DNA of 64,000 nt from Hymenoscyphus infarciens (GCA_001414345.1 LLCB01000003.1:62001-126000); one strand, 5' to 3'. Numbered from the stretch's first letter, positions 23,703-36,318 are shown. Program-made: numbers and translations. The notes: generated by a model not told the origin, from the sequence alone.

Positions 23703-26371
23703 AACTCGAAATCGCAAGCCCCCGCCCTCGTGGCCTTGTACCTTTGTTCCACCATCTTGAGGACTTGCAGTCCTCCACTGCACTACCTTAAAACACCCAA
23801 CCCTGTGTTTATTTCCGAATCTTTCTTGCAAATTAACAAAATTGCCTCATCTTGTTTCTTTGCTATTGTATGTTCCTGGCTATTCAAGAGTTACATTGGG
23901 GGAGCAAGATGTTACTTTGTGTTTTACGTTGTTTCCGTTGCTTTTTATTTAATGAACGTAGACTACGTTTTTGTCTTACGCGATTCTTCTTGAGATACCA
24001 AAATCAGATTGCTAGCGATCTTTCTTCTTTGGGCTGCTTCGAGCTTCTTTGTTATTGCTTTTTTCCTCGGAAGGAGAAGGGGAGGAGGGGAGGAATGTGT
24101 CTACTAGAGGAAGGGGAATGACGTTGCGGGAGACGAGGGGTTTGAGTGGTAGATTTGGGTGGAGGAGAGACGGGACCACAGATTTCTTCATTGCGAGTTC
24201 AATGGGATATTGCATGTGAGCGCGAGCGAGCAGAAGGGTCCATACATTTAGATACCAATGTTGCCTGCTGTTGCCCCCCTTTTTTGTTGTTGTATTTCTT
24301 GATAGGGGGGAGAGATAGGGAAGTAGTAATGAGAAAAATCTATGGTTGATTTTTATATCTATGGTTTCTGTGGGCTCTTATGTGTGCTTTCAATTCCTGG
24401 TGAGTGCGGGTGATTTTATTCCGACTTCTTTCTTGGTGCTCAATGTCTGAATATTTCTCCTTGGGAGGTGATGAGGAAGGTGATTGCTCTATTGAAAACA
24501 GGGCTCGTGCCGCTGAAGAGAGTTTCAGGTAAGGAGCAGAACGGTGTTTCTTCCTTGGCCTCAAGTCGTTGTGGACTTGTGGTGAAGGTTGGTGGTGGTC
24601 TCTCTCCAGGGCCTTGGAGCTCGTCCCCCCCCCTTCTGGTAAAATAACGGAAATTCTTAAGATTGACTAGTAAGATCCACCATTATTTGTCTTACGGCCT
24701 TGTTTCATAAGGTATGTTGTGAGAGAGTTTACCGTCGATTAAAAAATGTGATGTGGTCGATCTATTCCCATCTTCGCAATTGGGGTTCTGGGAGCTGTGT
24801 GTGTGGTGGCTACCTATGGGAGAGGAGACCCTTGGGGCTTTTAATGCGAAAGAAGATAGAAGTTTGTCTCTGGTGAGGGAGATGATAGCGTGTGTTGTTT
24901 GTGCTTCTGTGCTTCTGTGCTTGGTAGGTTAGCGCGAGTGTTTACGGAAATCGCGAGTGTTGATTGAAATACACGCGGGTCTTGTGGTGAGGGAAGTTTG
25001 GTGAGGGCGGATGGATGAGGGTCCGTCTGGGGTGGATTGATTTACGGTATGCCGGAACTAGGAGAGATTGTTGAAGGGGGTAGGTAGGCGGGGAAGGAAT
25101 CTGGAGGCTTGGGTTCTTAGGGTATTGGGGGGGAGGTTAAGTTGGTCAAGCATAAGAAGGGAATTTGACATCAAATATCCGTGTTTGGATTCAGTGATTT
25201 TAAGTTCTTACCATTCGTCATCCGCTGTGTTGATATGGGTTTGGTTTGCTTGTTGTGGTGAAAATAGCTTCTAAAAATCGACTTTCGGCGATGCTCGCTT
25301 CCGTCTTGATGTAGAGAACAAAGGGACGTCAAATTTACAACCCTTTATCTATATTATACCACCTAGGATAGTAATTCACGAAGAACTGCGGAATGACGGT
25401 CTTTTCGAGAATTTTAAGGACTCTTTTTTGGAAAACGTCTGCCTCTTCCGTTGCCTTTTGGGGAGTTGTAAGTTTTTCGCTGTCGAAAAAAAAGGCTGTT
25501 GTCGAATTTCACTTATTATTTTCGGAATGGTAAGGCAGCTCGGGGGTGAGAGACCATGTTACATAGCTTTCGTTTTGACAGCTTGCTCTTGTTGTACATT
25601 ATGAAGGCTTCGGGGGTTTTGGGGATAACGAACAACGATGTCACCTATCTTCGGTTGAGTCTGTTACTTGAGGTATATCACTGAGGTTTTGGTGGTCCGA
25701 GAACACTAAGTTGCAGTAAGTCGTAGTCGTTTCTCCTTCTCCTCCTCTTCCTAAAGGTACTTGAGGTTCTGGAGACAAGGGTAGTGAGGGTAAGATAAGA
25801 AAGTTCCTGGCTTTATGCTTACTGAAACGACTTTTGTTTTAATGGGATAGTGGCAACCTCGAGTGGCTTTAAGTTTCCTGACCTCCCCCCCCCTGACTAT
25901 TACCACTTTTGAGGGGCAGTAGTATTAACTTAGGAAGAGTTGTAATATGCCATTATTCCAGGTGATGTTCGACTTCGGACTCTGAATCTTCCCAAATTCA
26001 ACCTTAGGGCCTTTGGCACACATGTTGTAGAAAATTCTTTATTCCAAAATTGGCTATTTGACCTCGTTGTTGAGAAGTGTTTTCGGTACGCGAGACTAAA
26101 AGGGGGGAAACTAATAGTGTTGTTGGACCAGTTTGGGTAAGTGGGTCTTTGGAAGCCACAATACTTGACCTATGGGGAGCAGGTGGCGCTTCTTCTGTGT
26201 CTTACATGCACCGATGCAGCTGCTTTGCCTCCGAGGCGGAGTCGCGGAGCCTTGCGCTGCTACCTTAAATGTATTAAACACCCAGTTCCTCGCCACTTTG
26301 ATTGAAGAATAATACACATCTATCTATGCCTCTCTTACCGATGTTCTAAACTCTTCCTGCAGTAACATGCA
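23703..26371. other. Intergenic, no gene seen
   Basis: This stretch holds the 3' UTR of the Msb1-like gene followed by G/T-rich DNA with short tracts of C or G. Open frames are short and non-coding in character. The last 100 bases are the promoter/5' UTR of the gene at 26372. Confidence 0.45.
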
Positions 26372-28319
26372 ATGGAAGCCGTGGCTGCAATCGCAAGTGT
26401 TGCAGGGATTGTCAGCTTGGTCGGACAAACTCTTGAAGGCATCATCAAATTACGCGGTTTTTACCAAGATTGTTCAGAGGCTTCAAATTCAATCGGGCGG
26501 TTTTTAAAAGCACTCAATGGACTTATTCAGATTCATGAAGATGTTCGAGATCTTGTGAAGAAGTTGGAGGACTCAGCGACTGTAGAGGCAAATAAAAGCA
26601 TCCTTGCATCTTTACAAATTCAAATCGATGATTGTGGGAAGGATGTTGGTATCTGGCTGGAAAAGGCGAGTGGTTGTCAGCCCACAACTGGATCGGGGAC
26701 AAGAGCTAGCTTTCGAAAATTTCTAGCGGCGCTCGAGAAGAAGAAAATCGCGGATATTTACCAGGAGATCGAGACTCATAAGAATAACATTTCGACCAAG
26801 CTCTCAGTCATTGGCAGGTCAGATCTTATTGCTTTCGATGTCTTGGTAATTTTGCTAACTTTACCAATCAAGACACATGGATATTGATCAGTCAGTCGTT
26901 CTCGATAAAATCTCAACAAAAATTGATCAAGTAGCCGAATCTCAAAACTTATACAATGCTGATCCGACGACCAACTGGGATATAAATAAAGGGTTTGGAA
27001 GTAGACCAGCTAGTCTTAGCAGTATTGCTGGTAGCTTGAACAGAATAGAGCACGCCTTGGGCTCTCGGCACGGGTCTTTCGGATCGCCTGCAAGCCATGG
27101 GCCTGCGAGTCCTTATACTTACAACGAGGCCGATAATAACAACCCGTTATTCCCGACAGCACACCAGACACCTGACCGCTATGTTCCTTATCTTCTCGAT
27201 GCCGATTCTATCCTACCCTTTCTGGCGGGGACGCATCAATGTCACTTCGCCGCATGTGGCAGGCACTTCCCGTCAGCATCCGCTCTGAGATGTCATGAAA
27301 GCGAAGAGCACGACATGCATTGGGAAGATGGTAGTCCTTTTCTATGTGCTTATGAAAGCTGTGAAAAAGCCCTCCCCGGGAATTCATTTCCACGCTATAG
27401 CGATCTCCGGCATCATATGAAGAGAATGCATAATGATTTCAAGCCTCCCAAAATCCTTACTAAAGAGTCGGACTTCAAAGATTTGGATGTTTTGTTTGTC
27501 GAAAAGTTGGGTTCATGTCTTTCTTCTCAAATGAATATCTATATACGCCTTATTCTTGTTCGCGCAATGATGAAATTGTCACATGAAGCATTGCCTACTC
27601 TGCGTTGCTTATTTTCAGAGAAGACAGAAAAAGATGAAAGTTTTGATGATATAGAACAACTTTCAATTAAGATTGCTCAACGTTTAAGAAATGACATCAA
27701 CGAGATTAGAGAGGCTTGTTGGAAAGATGGACAAAACGTCGACGATGTGGACATCATCTTGAAAGTCAGGGAAGGGTTTAGCTCAATAACACCTTATGAA
27801 CCACCCCAACAACGCCAGACTGAAGATGAAATTGAGGGCCCGGTACCCCAAGAAAGACCGGAGAGGCAAAGAATAAAGTTAGGAGCTTCAAAGATGGATC
27901 GAATTAACCTCTGGCTCCTTGAAAACCTACTTGCATCTCCAAATGAGACAATGCACCACCGTTCATACTTACCAGAAAACCTTTACGAGGATAGCCAGGA
28001 ATGGGCACGAGCAGTGTTGAAGTACTGGCTTCTAGACGGGGCCGCAGTAGAGCAACGGGATCAAACGATTTCAACCAATGGGGCTGTTGATAGTGCTGGA
28101 AGGTGCCACTCTGCTAGGGTGGTTTTTGAAAAACACTTGCCATTTCCAATCGTTGAACAGGAGATTGGGGCTCCTCCTGAAGCGGCAGTACAGGGGAATT
28201 CAGCAAAAGAAACACTTATTATTGATGGCGTGGAGGATAGGATGTCTTGGACATCTGGTCACTCAGCCAGAAGTTTGGCACATCGACAGAAACGGAGGAA
28301 ACGAGAACACTCTGGGTGA
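26372..28319 (+). CDS. Fungal NLR-type N-terminal domain protein with C2H2 fingers
   Basis: A 630-aa protein from two exons (26372-26817 and 26873-28319) joined across a 55-nt intron (GTCAGA donor, GCTAAC branch, CAAG acceptor). Residues 1 to about 150 (MEAVAAIASVAGIVSLVGQT ... LIQIHEDVRDLVKKLED) match the alpha-helical N-terminal domain found in front of fungal STAND/NLR proteins and in PigL_N/SesA-like proteins. No NACHT or NB-ARC follows. Instead there is a C2H2 pair: C272/C277 with His near 290, and C307/C312 with H330/H335 (CAYESCEKALPG ... LRHHMKRMH). The middle is Pro/Gly/Ser-rich and the end basic (AHRQKRRKREHSG), which could be a nuclear signal. The function is unknown; a regulator or NLR partner is an inference. 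An out-of-frame ATG lies five bases upstream of the chosen start. It is convergent with the DUF3632 gene. Confidence 0.75.
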
Positions 28320-28505
28320 ACGGAGGAAAGCGAATTTAGAGCTCTTTTTGTGTACACGATATTATGATTACTTTATTTGGTTCTACATATGAACTAGTTG
28401 AACTCTAAAATATTGTTTCAAGTGAAAAATGGGGACAATCTTCGTATAGGGCACATTTAAACAGGAGTTATTAATTACACATACACAATGGGACAGCTTC
28501 CAATT

Positions 28506-29631
28506 TCAAGACGCTCTTCTCGGTACGAAGGCCTCGGAAGCCTCCTTTTCCACCGCTTTCATTCTCGCCAAAGCTTCATCGATTGAGCCATGCACTTCCA
28601 CTCCAACGGTGGCTTTAAGTTCAACTATCCTGCGTTTCCAAAAGCCCCATCTCTCAAGCCCAAACCCCACCCCGCCATGAAATAAAGAACCAGGACCATA
28701 TGGACGACCCTGATTACCTCCGTTGGGATGGTCCTCACAGCTGTTTCTCAGGCATTCAGCCAATAACGCTTTCCCACCTTTGATAATCCATTCACAGGCA
28801 ACTCTGACCCTCATATCAATAACATCCTGTGGAACGATGATTTTTTTATTTTCTTCGTCCTGCGCTGGCTCCTCGAGTGCATGTCTCAATTGCCAAAGTG
28901 GGTAATTGAGAAACGCATTAGCAGGGAAAGATTGCGGGATGTTGTTTTCGAAACATTTTGCTACAAATGAGTTAAGATTGAACCATTCACCAAGTGTGAG
29001 CCGTTGGTCATCCTCGTCTGCAAACTCGATTTCGGAGGTTGGATCTAGTATTCAGTTAAAACAAGCAAGCAGTTCCTGAAGGGGCTTTCGGTAGACTGCA
29101 GAAAGTGACGTAAAAAGCTCATTGTTCCAACGTTTTAAGGTAATTCAAGTAATTATCCCAAAAGATTGGAATAATGATACTGAGTAGGCAGGTATGAGCC
29201 TGAAGGGTTTGCTTTCTATTATGAGGGGGTAATTAGAGTGAATAAAGCATACTATGATTCCAAATGCTCCTTATTTCGACTTTAAATTCCCACATGTCCC
29301 ACTTTTCCCCCGCTGTCTGTTCTAGTACGGGAAGTGCACGCGCAAGAACGTCCTGTGCATAATGTCCACTGGGGATACAAGTAGAAATTCCTGCGAAAGC
29401 CCCATATACATCTGATGGAAAACCCTTAACCTCTCTCTTCTGAAATTCTGGATCAGAGAACAAAGCGAGAATGGACGTGGCAAAGAGTTGAGCCGTTCTA
29501 TCAATGTCGGGGCTTGGTGATGATGATTTGAGTGCCCTTTCAAAGAGTTCAAACACATCATACGGAACGCCCCCTCGTAAGCCCCGCTCATCATCGTCGA
29601 GAATTGAGAAGTCCAGAGGTTCGGTAGACAT
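28506..29631 (-). CDS. DUF3632 family protein
   Basis: Fungal protein of unknown function, 305 aa. Exons 29253-29631 and 28506-29044 are joined by a rather long intron of 208 nt (GTATGC donor, ATACTAG acceptor). The join gives SIWNH followed by NPTSEIEFADEDD and then EWFNLNSFVAKCF. This matches the family pattern in which a W-N-rich segment leads to a W-x-N-L-N-x-F motif. The second half has NAFLNYPLWQLRHALEE and the Trp-rich GLERWGFWKRRIVELKA. I chose the ATG at 29631 because the 66 codons upstream in frame have no ATG. There is no signal peptide or membrane segment. It is convergent with the neighbouring C2H2 gene, with 186 bases between stop codons. What it does is unknown. Confidence 0.72.
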
Positions 29632-30596
29632 GAGGTGGAGCTGAGTCACTGAGTGTATAAGGAGGATGATTTGAAGAGATGTAGAGAATTGTCCCAAAGA
29701 TGTATCTATGAAGTTGTTCTGTTGTCTATCGAGTTTTCGTATTGTGGAGGAAATGTCGCTGTATTTGATGGTTCTCTTTTCACTATAATATAATGGCTCA
29801 GTCGAAAGTGCCCAAAGGCCAACCGCCAAGCCCCGGCGCCTAAATCACAGGACCTCGGCCACAGTAAAACACAGCCATGTCAATAAATTATTTAAAAACG
29901 TTAGTGGTACGGATCCCGCGCTTAGGCTGTCCAGTCGGTGACGGGCCGTGTTCTTATTTCCTATGGTTATGGAAGTTGCGAACCAGTAAAATTTCAATCC
30001 ATGATGTCGGGTCCCCTAATTATCATTCACAAATCAGTGAATACCGACAGCACGGTAGAAGGGCTCATTGCGGTGCCGTTCCTCCTCGCCCGCCCCTGAA
30101 ACAGGCGAGCCATGTCAACAAGGCTAGTCGCGCTTCTCTCAATCTCACAACCGAGCTGCTTTCGGGTTTTAATCAGATTCAAGTACCAATATGCAACTAC
30201 CAAGGCCCTTTCTAGACCTCCTCTGCTCTATTTTGTTTGGACATCAGCGATCGAGAGAGAAGACCACCCGAGAATAGATGCTTGTGTTGGTTGTAGCCGC
30301 TGGCCTTGTTTGGTCCAAGGTTTCATTGATTTTTCTGAGAATGACCTGATGTTGGTTGCCTTCTGTATGCCCTTTAGGGCAATGGTTTTTTGTTTGGGAT
30401 TGTGTATATATCCAGGCATTGGACTAAGGAAGAAGACATAATTCGATTAACCTCCACAACCCACTTTTCTTTACACATATTCTCCAAGTTTTCGACACTC
30501 AAAGGCTGGATCCTTGATACAATTGACAACTTTCCTTTCCTTGTCCCAGAATTTCTCTCATTCCTTTTGTTTTATCGAAACACCACAATACCAATC
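29632..30596. other. Intergenic, divergent promoter region
   Basis: This region lies between the DUF3632 start (minus) and the broken gene starting at 30597 (plus). No gene, RNA or repeat is recognised. Confidence 0.4.
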
Positions 30597-31218
30597 ATGG
30601 GATTCTTCGGGCAGTCATCTAAACAGTCTGGAGAGTCTTCCAAGCGCTCTAGAGAGACCTCCAAATATTCTGGAGAGTCTTCCAAACGTTCTGGGGAGTC
30701 GTCCAGAAGCCAACAGTATCCACCACCATCACGTTAGCCTACAGACAGCTCTCTGGTTAGTCCCTCATATATATTTCTACTAGTTCAAACATTAAACTAA
30801 CAAAATTTCCAGTATTCCTGCACTGATCTCGATGACAGTGAACCTTCAAGATACCTGAGAACTTCCGAAGTAAGGCGCCAAGCGAACGAAGCCCCTTTCA
30901 AAAGACCTAGAACCCCCGCCCACCAGGGTCTAAAAAAAACACGGTAATGGGTATGATTCCGATTGCCCACAGACCCACGGCGCCAGGAGAGATAGAAAAA
31001 CCCAATTTCGAGCCAAGAAGCCTCTGCAGGAATACCCCATCAACCCCACGCCGGGAGGAAACTATGATTACAGCGACCCCAATTCCGCTCAAGTTGCTCG
31101 TGCAATCTACAACCCTTTTCAGAAGGACCTGGTTGATGTCGCATACCACAACAAAAAAAAGAGTGAAGCTAATGGCAAGAACATGGACATTGCTCCTTAC
31201 CGAGCATCACGACGTTGA
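30597..31218 (+). pseudogene. Broken small gene with Ser/Lys-rich repeats (nonsense + A8 frameshift)
   Basis: The reading frame starts MGFFGQSSKQSGESSKRS and has imperfect repeats of SGESSKRS, then meets a TAG (30735-30737). Reading through it, a canonical intron (30756-30812; GTTAGT donor, ACTAAC branch, CCAG acceptor) joins in phase to YSCTDLDDSEPSRYLRTSEV. This frame ends after an A8 run (30932-30939). With one A fewer it would continue in a well-composed frame (GGNYDYSDPNSAQVARAIYN, then NPFQKDLVDVAYHN) to a TGA at 31216-31218, about 200 residues in all. Two independent lesions and an intact intron argue for a recently lost gene, although A8 length error is possible. I do not recognise the family. 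The 46-codon product before the TAG could still be made. Confidence 0.5.
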
Positions 31219-32168
31219 GAAAGTGTTATGTAGGAAGTAGAGTTACTGACGATGACTCTGGGTTGACGATGGAAAGTGAAGGATTCTAATTGTCCTCTCG
31301 AGTATTGATCTTCTGCTGGCAGTTCTTTCGGTGGAAAGGGTTCCAAAGTTATTATACTTCGCCTTCTCTAAGTGTATATTTTGATTCCAGGAGCAGTTTA
31401 TTGGTCAAAGATGTTTCGGGTTTCGAGGGAGTTTGTTTCAGTCTAGCGGGTTAAATAGGAAATGCTCTAATGATTTGACAGAACTATAATTATTGCGATG
31501 CCAATTACTCACACCCAAAGCGTTCTGGTTTGTTGATATACCTGGTCGTCTTCGCATTCATACTCCATGATCGTATATCGCAAAGTTCAAATCTTGAAAA
31601 ACGGGGAAGAAAGCACTCGAAGAACCTGTCAGAGTTTTCCAAAGTCTTTTTTGAAGTTGGATATCTCATTTACATTCAAGAGTAGTACGTTTCGTGTCTC
31701 TCTCTTGGAAGTGTTGATCTATCTAGTAATGCTTCTAATATAAGGTGTTAGTTTTCAGACTATAACACAGCTCCCAAAAAGTTTCGACACCCAAGGATAA
31801 AGGCTGATTTCTCACACTTGTGAGCGTACAATGTGGAACGTAATAGACTAAACCCACACCAATAACTAACTTGCTGGATTGTCGGTAGCCATGGGATAAT
31901 CCCGGGGTGCATGTTTGAAGTCAATTTGAGTAGCAACTATTCCATTTGTATACTTTCACTAAGAACAACATCCCAGAACCTAGTTGAGAAGTCATGTCAA
32001 GGATGAAAACCACAGTCAGGGAGAATTTCTAGGTAAGCCAATACAAGCAAACCTCATGGTATCTTGCATCCAAAAAAAACCATAACCCCCGCAGGAAGAA
32101 CCACAAGTATCATGACTACAACCCTGCTACCAATAACAAGGTTAACAAAATCCGCGCGCAATTCTTTT
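31219..32168. other. Intergenic, nothing recognised
   Basis: Short frames only. No repeats or RNA genes recognised. Confidence 0.4.
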
Positions 32169-32588
32169 CTATTCGCTCTCGTTGTGTTCGCTGTGCTCCA
32201 CCAGCCAGTGCCGTAAGTACCGACCATTAGACCCGAAGGTTGTTCCACGTTTGGAACAGCTTTCAAGACCGCATAGTGTATGCTGATACTCCTTGTTGTG
32301 CTCACTCCAGTTTAAAATGCACATTCTGTGCTCTGGGCATCATTTGAAATTCGAAAAGTTATGTCCCATGAGAAGCTCTTTGTTGTTAAATCTTTCGCCG
32401 TAGTAGAGACAGTTGACACTGACAACTTGGATTTCGATTGTTCCACCAGCCGCACCAATATTTCTATGGCCTTCCGGAGCTTTACTACTGGAAGGAATGA
32501 TGATTGTGTGTCCTAGGCCATTGTAGGTAGGAGTAAGATCGAGGTTTGGGAATGCAGGCGGGTTCTTCCCACGTGGTGTGAGTGCCAT
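32169..32588 (-). pseudogene. C2H2 zinc-finger-like fragment with internal TGA
   Basis: From an ATG at 32588 the frame reads MALTPRGKNPPAFPNLDLTP and continues to VNCLYYGERFNNKELLMGH and FSNFK, then a TGA (32340-32342). The same frame goes on with CPEHRMCILNWSEHNKEY, then CGLESCSKRGTTF and YLRHWLVEH, stopping at 32169-32171. The Cys and His spacing on both sides of the TGA looks like fungal C2H2 fingers (CGLESC ... H-x5-H). A CGA-to-TGA change would explain the stop; an Arg fits the context. An intron here is not supported by splice sites. The gene may have an upstream exon beyond 32588; the bases just above it resemble an acceptor. Function unknown. Confidence 0.4.
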
Positions 32589-33720
32589 CTTGACGTTTCC
32601 CTATTCATTTGGTTAGGTCTTTTCGTCAATAAACCGCAGTGAGGAGTATTTACAGAAGTTGTGTGGGGGAGGGAAAGGTATACAGCTTCGATGACGAAAC
32701 CGAAAATACGGTGGATTTTAGAAGCTGGTGAGATGTGTTGAGATGTAACCAAAGCGTTGGGTGGGGTTGAGATGTGCGTGCTTGGAAAACTTGAGAGTTT
32801 CAGAACGTTCGTCAGTGCTTTGCATCCCGCATTCAGCTCGACACTTTGTATCTCGCCTTCCTTCGCGTGACTGCCCCACCTCAGGCACCCAGGCTACCCA
32901 CCCGACAAGTCTACTAGTAGCAAAAATCGGGATTGATTGTTGAGATTTTTGCAAGAAGAGAGAAGGTGGGGGGGGGGTTGGACTGAAGCTAAAGGAAGTG
33001 ACCCAAATCTCGCGCTCGCGGGTAGACGACAAAGAGGCGCAGTAAAAGAGGTGTGGTCGTTCCTATCTACTTGGTATAAGAAAATCAAATACTAGTCCCA
33101 TGTCTTTAGAACAATCAATTGTCCCAAAGTATTTGAGCCAACAAAAATCTACTGCCGCCTTGATTGTCTACCGCAATCAACGCATCCCCTCTCGAAAGCA
33201 TCGAAAGGAAAACTAAAACAAGGCACATTATAGGGAGGGTACATATAAATCACCTTTACACACAAAAAGATGGCTTAATCAACATCAAAAAAGAATTAAA
33301 TTGGAATATCAAAAGGCGAAAAATCAAGGTCCACCCCCTAAGACGACACACCCCCCTCATGAATTTTTCACCCGACCTGACCAACCGGTCTTGATTCCAA
33401 CCTGAACTAACCCCCATCTTCCATTCGCTGCATCCACTAAAACCACCCCCGACTACCGATATCATATGCAAGCAATCCCATGTTCAATACCCTCACGCCA
33501 CGCTTCGAAAGCTAAATTTCTTTTGACCTCGAAAGCAAAATAAAAAGAATACGCCCAGAACGACCCCCCAATGCAACTTTGATTTCATAAAATAACCAAT
33601 CCAAATAACGAAAATACCATCCCAGAATTGAAAAAGAATATAACAATTATATATCCCACGCCTGGACCCCGAAGAAGTTTGTAAACAGAAAAGAAAAATT
33701 TGCCGAATCATTAAAACACA
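32589..33720. other. Intergenic; 3' side of the RLM1-like gene
   Basis: No gene supported. The 33480-33720 part is A-rich and is the likely 3' UTR of the minus-strand MADS-box gene. Confidence 0.4.
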
Positions 33721-35711
33721 TCAAGAGTCGTGCTTGGCCCTCTTTGCATCCCCACCATCACTACCCTCAGCATCAGGAGTCTTTCGTTTGCTATTGGCTC
33801 GATCACCCGAGTCCTCTCGCAAGAAGCTCGGGCCCGTGCCAACCACCGGAGTTGCAAAATTCAGAGGACTTGGAAGCGTGTTGCTGTCACTGCCCCTAAA
33901 ATTCCACTCCGGGTAGAAGCTGCTTGGACTAGGAAGAAACTCGTTCGTCATGAAGCGACTCGGAAGAGCTGAAACAGGCGTATCAATCATGTTGCCACTT
34001 GCATTGGAATTCTGTGATGGTTGAGAGACAGGGTGATGAGGTCGCGCAAAAGGATTTGGCGGTCCGGATGCCCCAGCTGATAACAATGCAGATGCAGATG
34101 GTGAAGGAGGTGGTAGGACCACCCCGGAATGGCCATCTCCATTGTGCCCGTTTTGTTGAGGATTATTCCCAGGCGCATTCCCAGATGATCGCGGACTGGA
34201 ATCGGTACCGGCAGTATTGCTTCCATTATCCGAGTCCCCTTCTGGTATCTGCACCTTCAAGATAGGCCTCTTGGCGCCACCTAGTTGAGCAGAATTTGTG
34301 CGGGACGGTGGAGTAAAGCCTTCCATCGAATTGACTGAAACACGATTTTTGTTGTGCGTGTTCGCCCGAACAGGAGCAGGTGGTGGAGGTGAGCGAGAAA
34401 CAGTAGCCACATCTATAGAATGTGACCTATTATTCGTAATAGGTGCTGGCTCACCCCTCGTTGGCTCGGCATTTGATGTCGAAGAAGCCCAATGTTGAGA
34501 CAAGATAGACCGCGACTCATCAATCGGCGTGAAAATACTCCTCGATTTAACAGATAAGCGCTTGACAGGTTCCAACATTTGCTGCTGAGGCATTTGTTGT
34601 TGAGCTTGCTCTTGTTGTTCCTGCTTGATGGCTTGTGGCTGTTGCTGTTGAGGTGGGGGAGGGGGTGGCTGATGAGGAACTTGCTGAGGCTGAGGCTGTG
34701 GAGGAGAGACGCTCGGCCGAGATGGAGGTCTTTCCTGTTGCTGTTGGGGTTGCTGGGGGAAATTGGGCGGTGGAACTGATGATCTCCGCTGCTCTTCCAT
34801 GTAGATTTGCTGCATTTGTTGTGGATTTGGATGTTGTTGTGGCTGCTGCTGTTGTTGCTGTGGAGGCGGTCCATAATTTGGATATTGTGGGCCAGGTCCT
34901 TGTTGAGGCATTACTTGGGGCGGTGCTTGCATTGGTCCCTGCTGGTGTTGTTGTTGCATATGCGCTGGAAGACCATGATGAGGTGGTCCTGGAGGTCCAT
35001 TCTGGGGTTGATACATGGGAGGATTTGGCATATAAGCGTAATTATTGGGTTGTGGGTGAGATTGCTGCTGCTGAGGAACGAGATTTGAGCTCTGTCTCCT
35101 TGGAAGAGGACCATTTCTGGACGAAGGACGAGAACCAGGTTGTGGGGTATGTTGTCGTTGTTGCTGGGGATGATGTGGGAAGACGCCATTGGGAATTGGC
35201 GGGGACGCAGAAGGTGTCTGGTGCCTGATTTGGTGAAATGGCTGATTTGGATAGGGATGAGGAGGCATCATTTGTGGTTCAACTGAGCCATGGTGTGAAG
35301 GTCCAGATCCATCGTCGTCATCATCGTCGTCCATATCCTTTCCCTTGCCGCTGAAATCGGCAGGACCTTTATGTTCGTTGGCCCCTCCATACTAAAAAAA
35401 AATAGGTCAGTCGGAATTGTTGAAAATGGAACAGGAGCGGCATACGTATTGGTATCTTGTCAGAATCTCTCCAATATCGCTGCTCGAGTATTCGTAGAGC
35501 TTCTTGTTGTTGCCGAATATTATGACCGCGACATCGACGGAGCAGAGGACGGATAGCTCATGCGCCTTCTTGAACAGACCACCTTTGCGCTTCAAGAAGG
35601 TGCTGTTGCAAGGTTAGCTTTGCTCCGCTGCATGTCGCGCCGGGTGAAAACTTACACAGAGCGGTTCCTGTCATCCTTGATGGCCTTGATTTCAATCTTT
35701 CTTCTCCCCAT
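33721..35711 (-). CDS. RLM1: RLM1-like MADS-box transcription factor (MEF2 type)
   Basis: Nuclear transcription factor; in ascomycetes the RLM1 group is the target of the cell-wall-integrity MAP kinase (Slt2/Mps1/Bmp3 type) and controls wall genes and infection-related growth. Three exons (35656-35711, 35446-35602, 33721-35391) give 627 aa. The MEF2-type MADS domain (residues 1 to about 58) reads [20 protein letters not shown], then [19 protein letters not shown] and [21 protein letters not shown] short SAM/MEF2-like tail ([20 protein letters not shown]) leads to an aspartate run (residues 92-98). The rest is a long Gln/Pro-rich activation-type region with several SP/TP pairs that could be MAPK sites. 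Ending KRAKHDS is basic. Intron positions in the MADS box match this family. Its upstream region carries a perfect Rlm1-type site. Confidence 0.92.
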
Positions 35712-36274
35712 TGCGGCGACGCGCCGAGTCTGCGGAAGGTAAGAGGGTTCTACGAATGGATCCAGCTCCTCGGCCTTGGTGGTGAACTTGGGAGGAAGGG
35801 TTGTTGTGGGTGGGTGAGGGAGCGGCTGGAGCTGTCGCTGGCTGTCAATGTTGGCGCACGACCGCAAAGATCAAACTGGCTTTTGCTTTATGAAACTAGA
35901 ATACAAGGGCTGCGACCAGTCGTGGGCAGAAGAAGAAGATGGGGCGCGCGCGGGAGAAGCGAGGAAGGCAGAGAGAGCGGTGGGCGACTGAGGAGTCGGC
36001 GTGGTGAATTATGTTACCGTATGTATGGTGCTCGTAGTGGCGATGCGGCTGAGAGAGAGTAACAAGAGAGAGAGAGAGGAAGCGATTTATCGAGGAACTT
36101 GGAGAGAGAGAGAGAGTTGCGGTGCAGTGCAGTTGCGACCGAGGTGGAACAGAGGGCTGGAAAAGGGCGATGAAACACAAACAGAGAGATGGTGATACAG
36201 CGGGGACTTGCCGGGCGCAATTGGATTTGGGCCACGGGGATTTATTTGTAGATATAGTCGTTGGTGTTGTAGAT

Positions 36275-36318
36275 TGTAGGTGTAGGTGTAGGTGTAGATG
36301 TAGATGTAGATGTAGATG
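36275..36318 (+). repeat. Hexamer array TGTAGG/TGTAGA
   Basis: About seven head-to-tail copies; the first three are TGTAGG and the rest TGTAGA, read directly. Confidence 0.9.

Noticed and set aside
28506..29044. Apparent frameshift inside the DUF3632 second exon
   Set aside because: It came from a miscounted T run; base-by-base recounting shows one continuous frame from 29042 to the stop.
34635..35228. Long plus-strand frame opposite the RLM1-like gene
   Set aside because: A shadow of the Gln/Pro-rich coding sequence; its composition is dictated by CAG/CCA repeats on the other strand.
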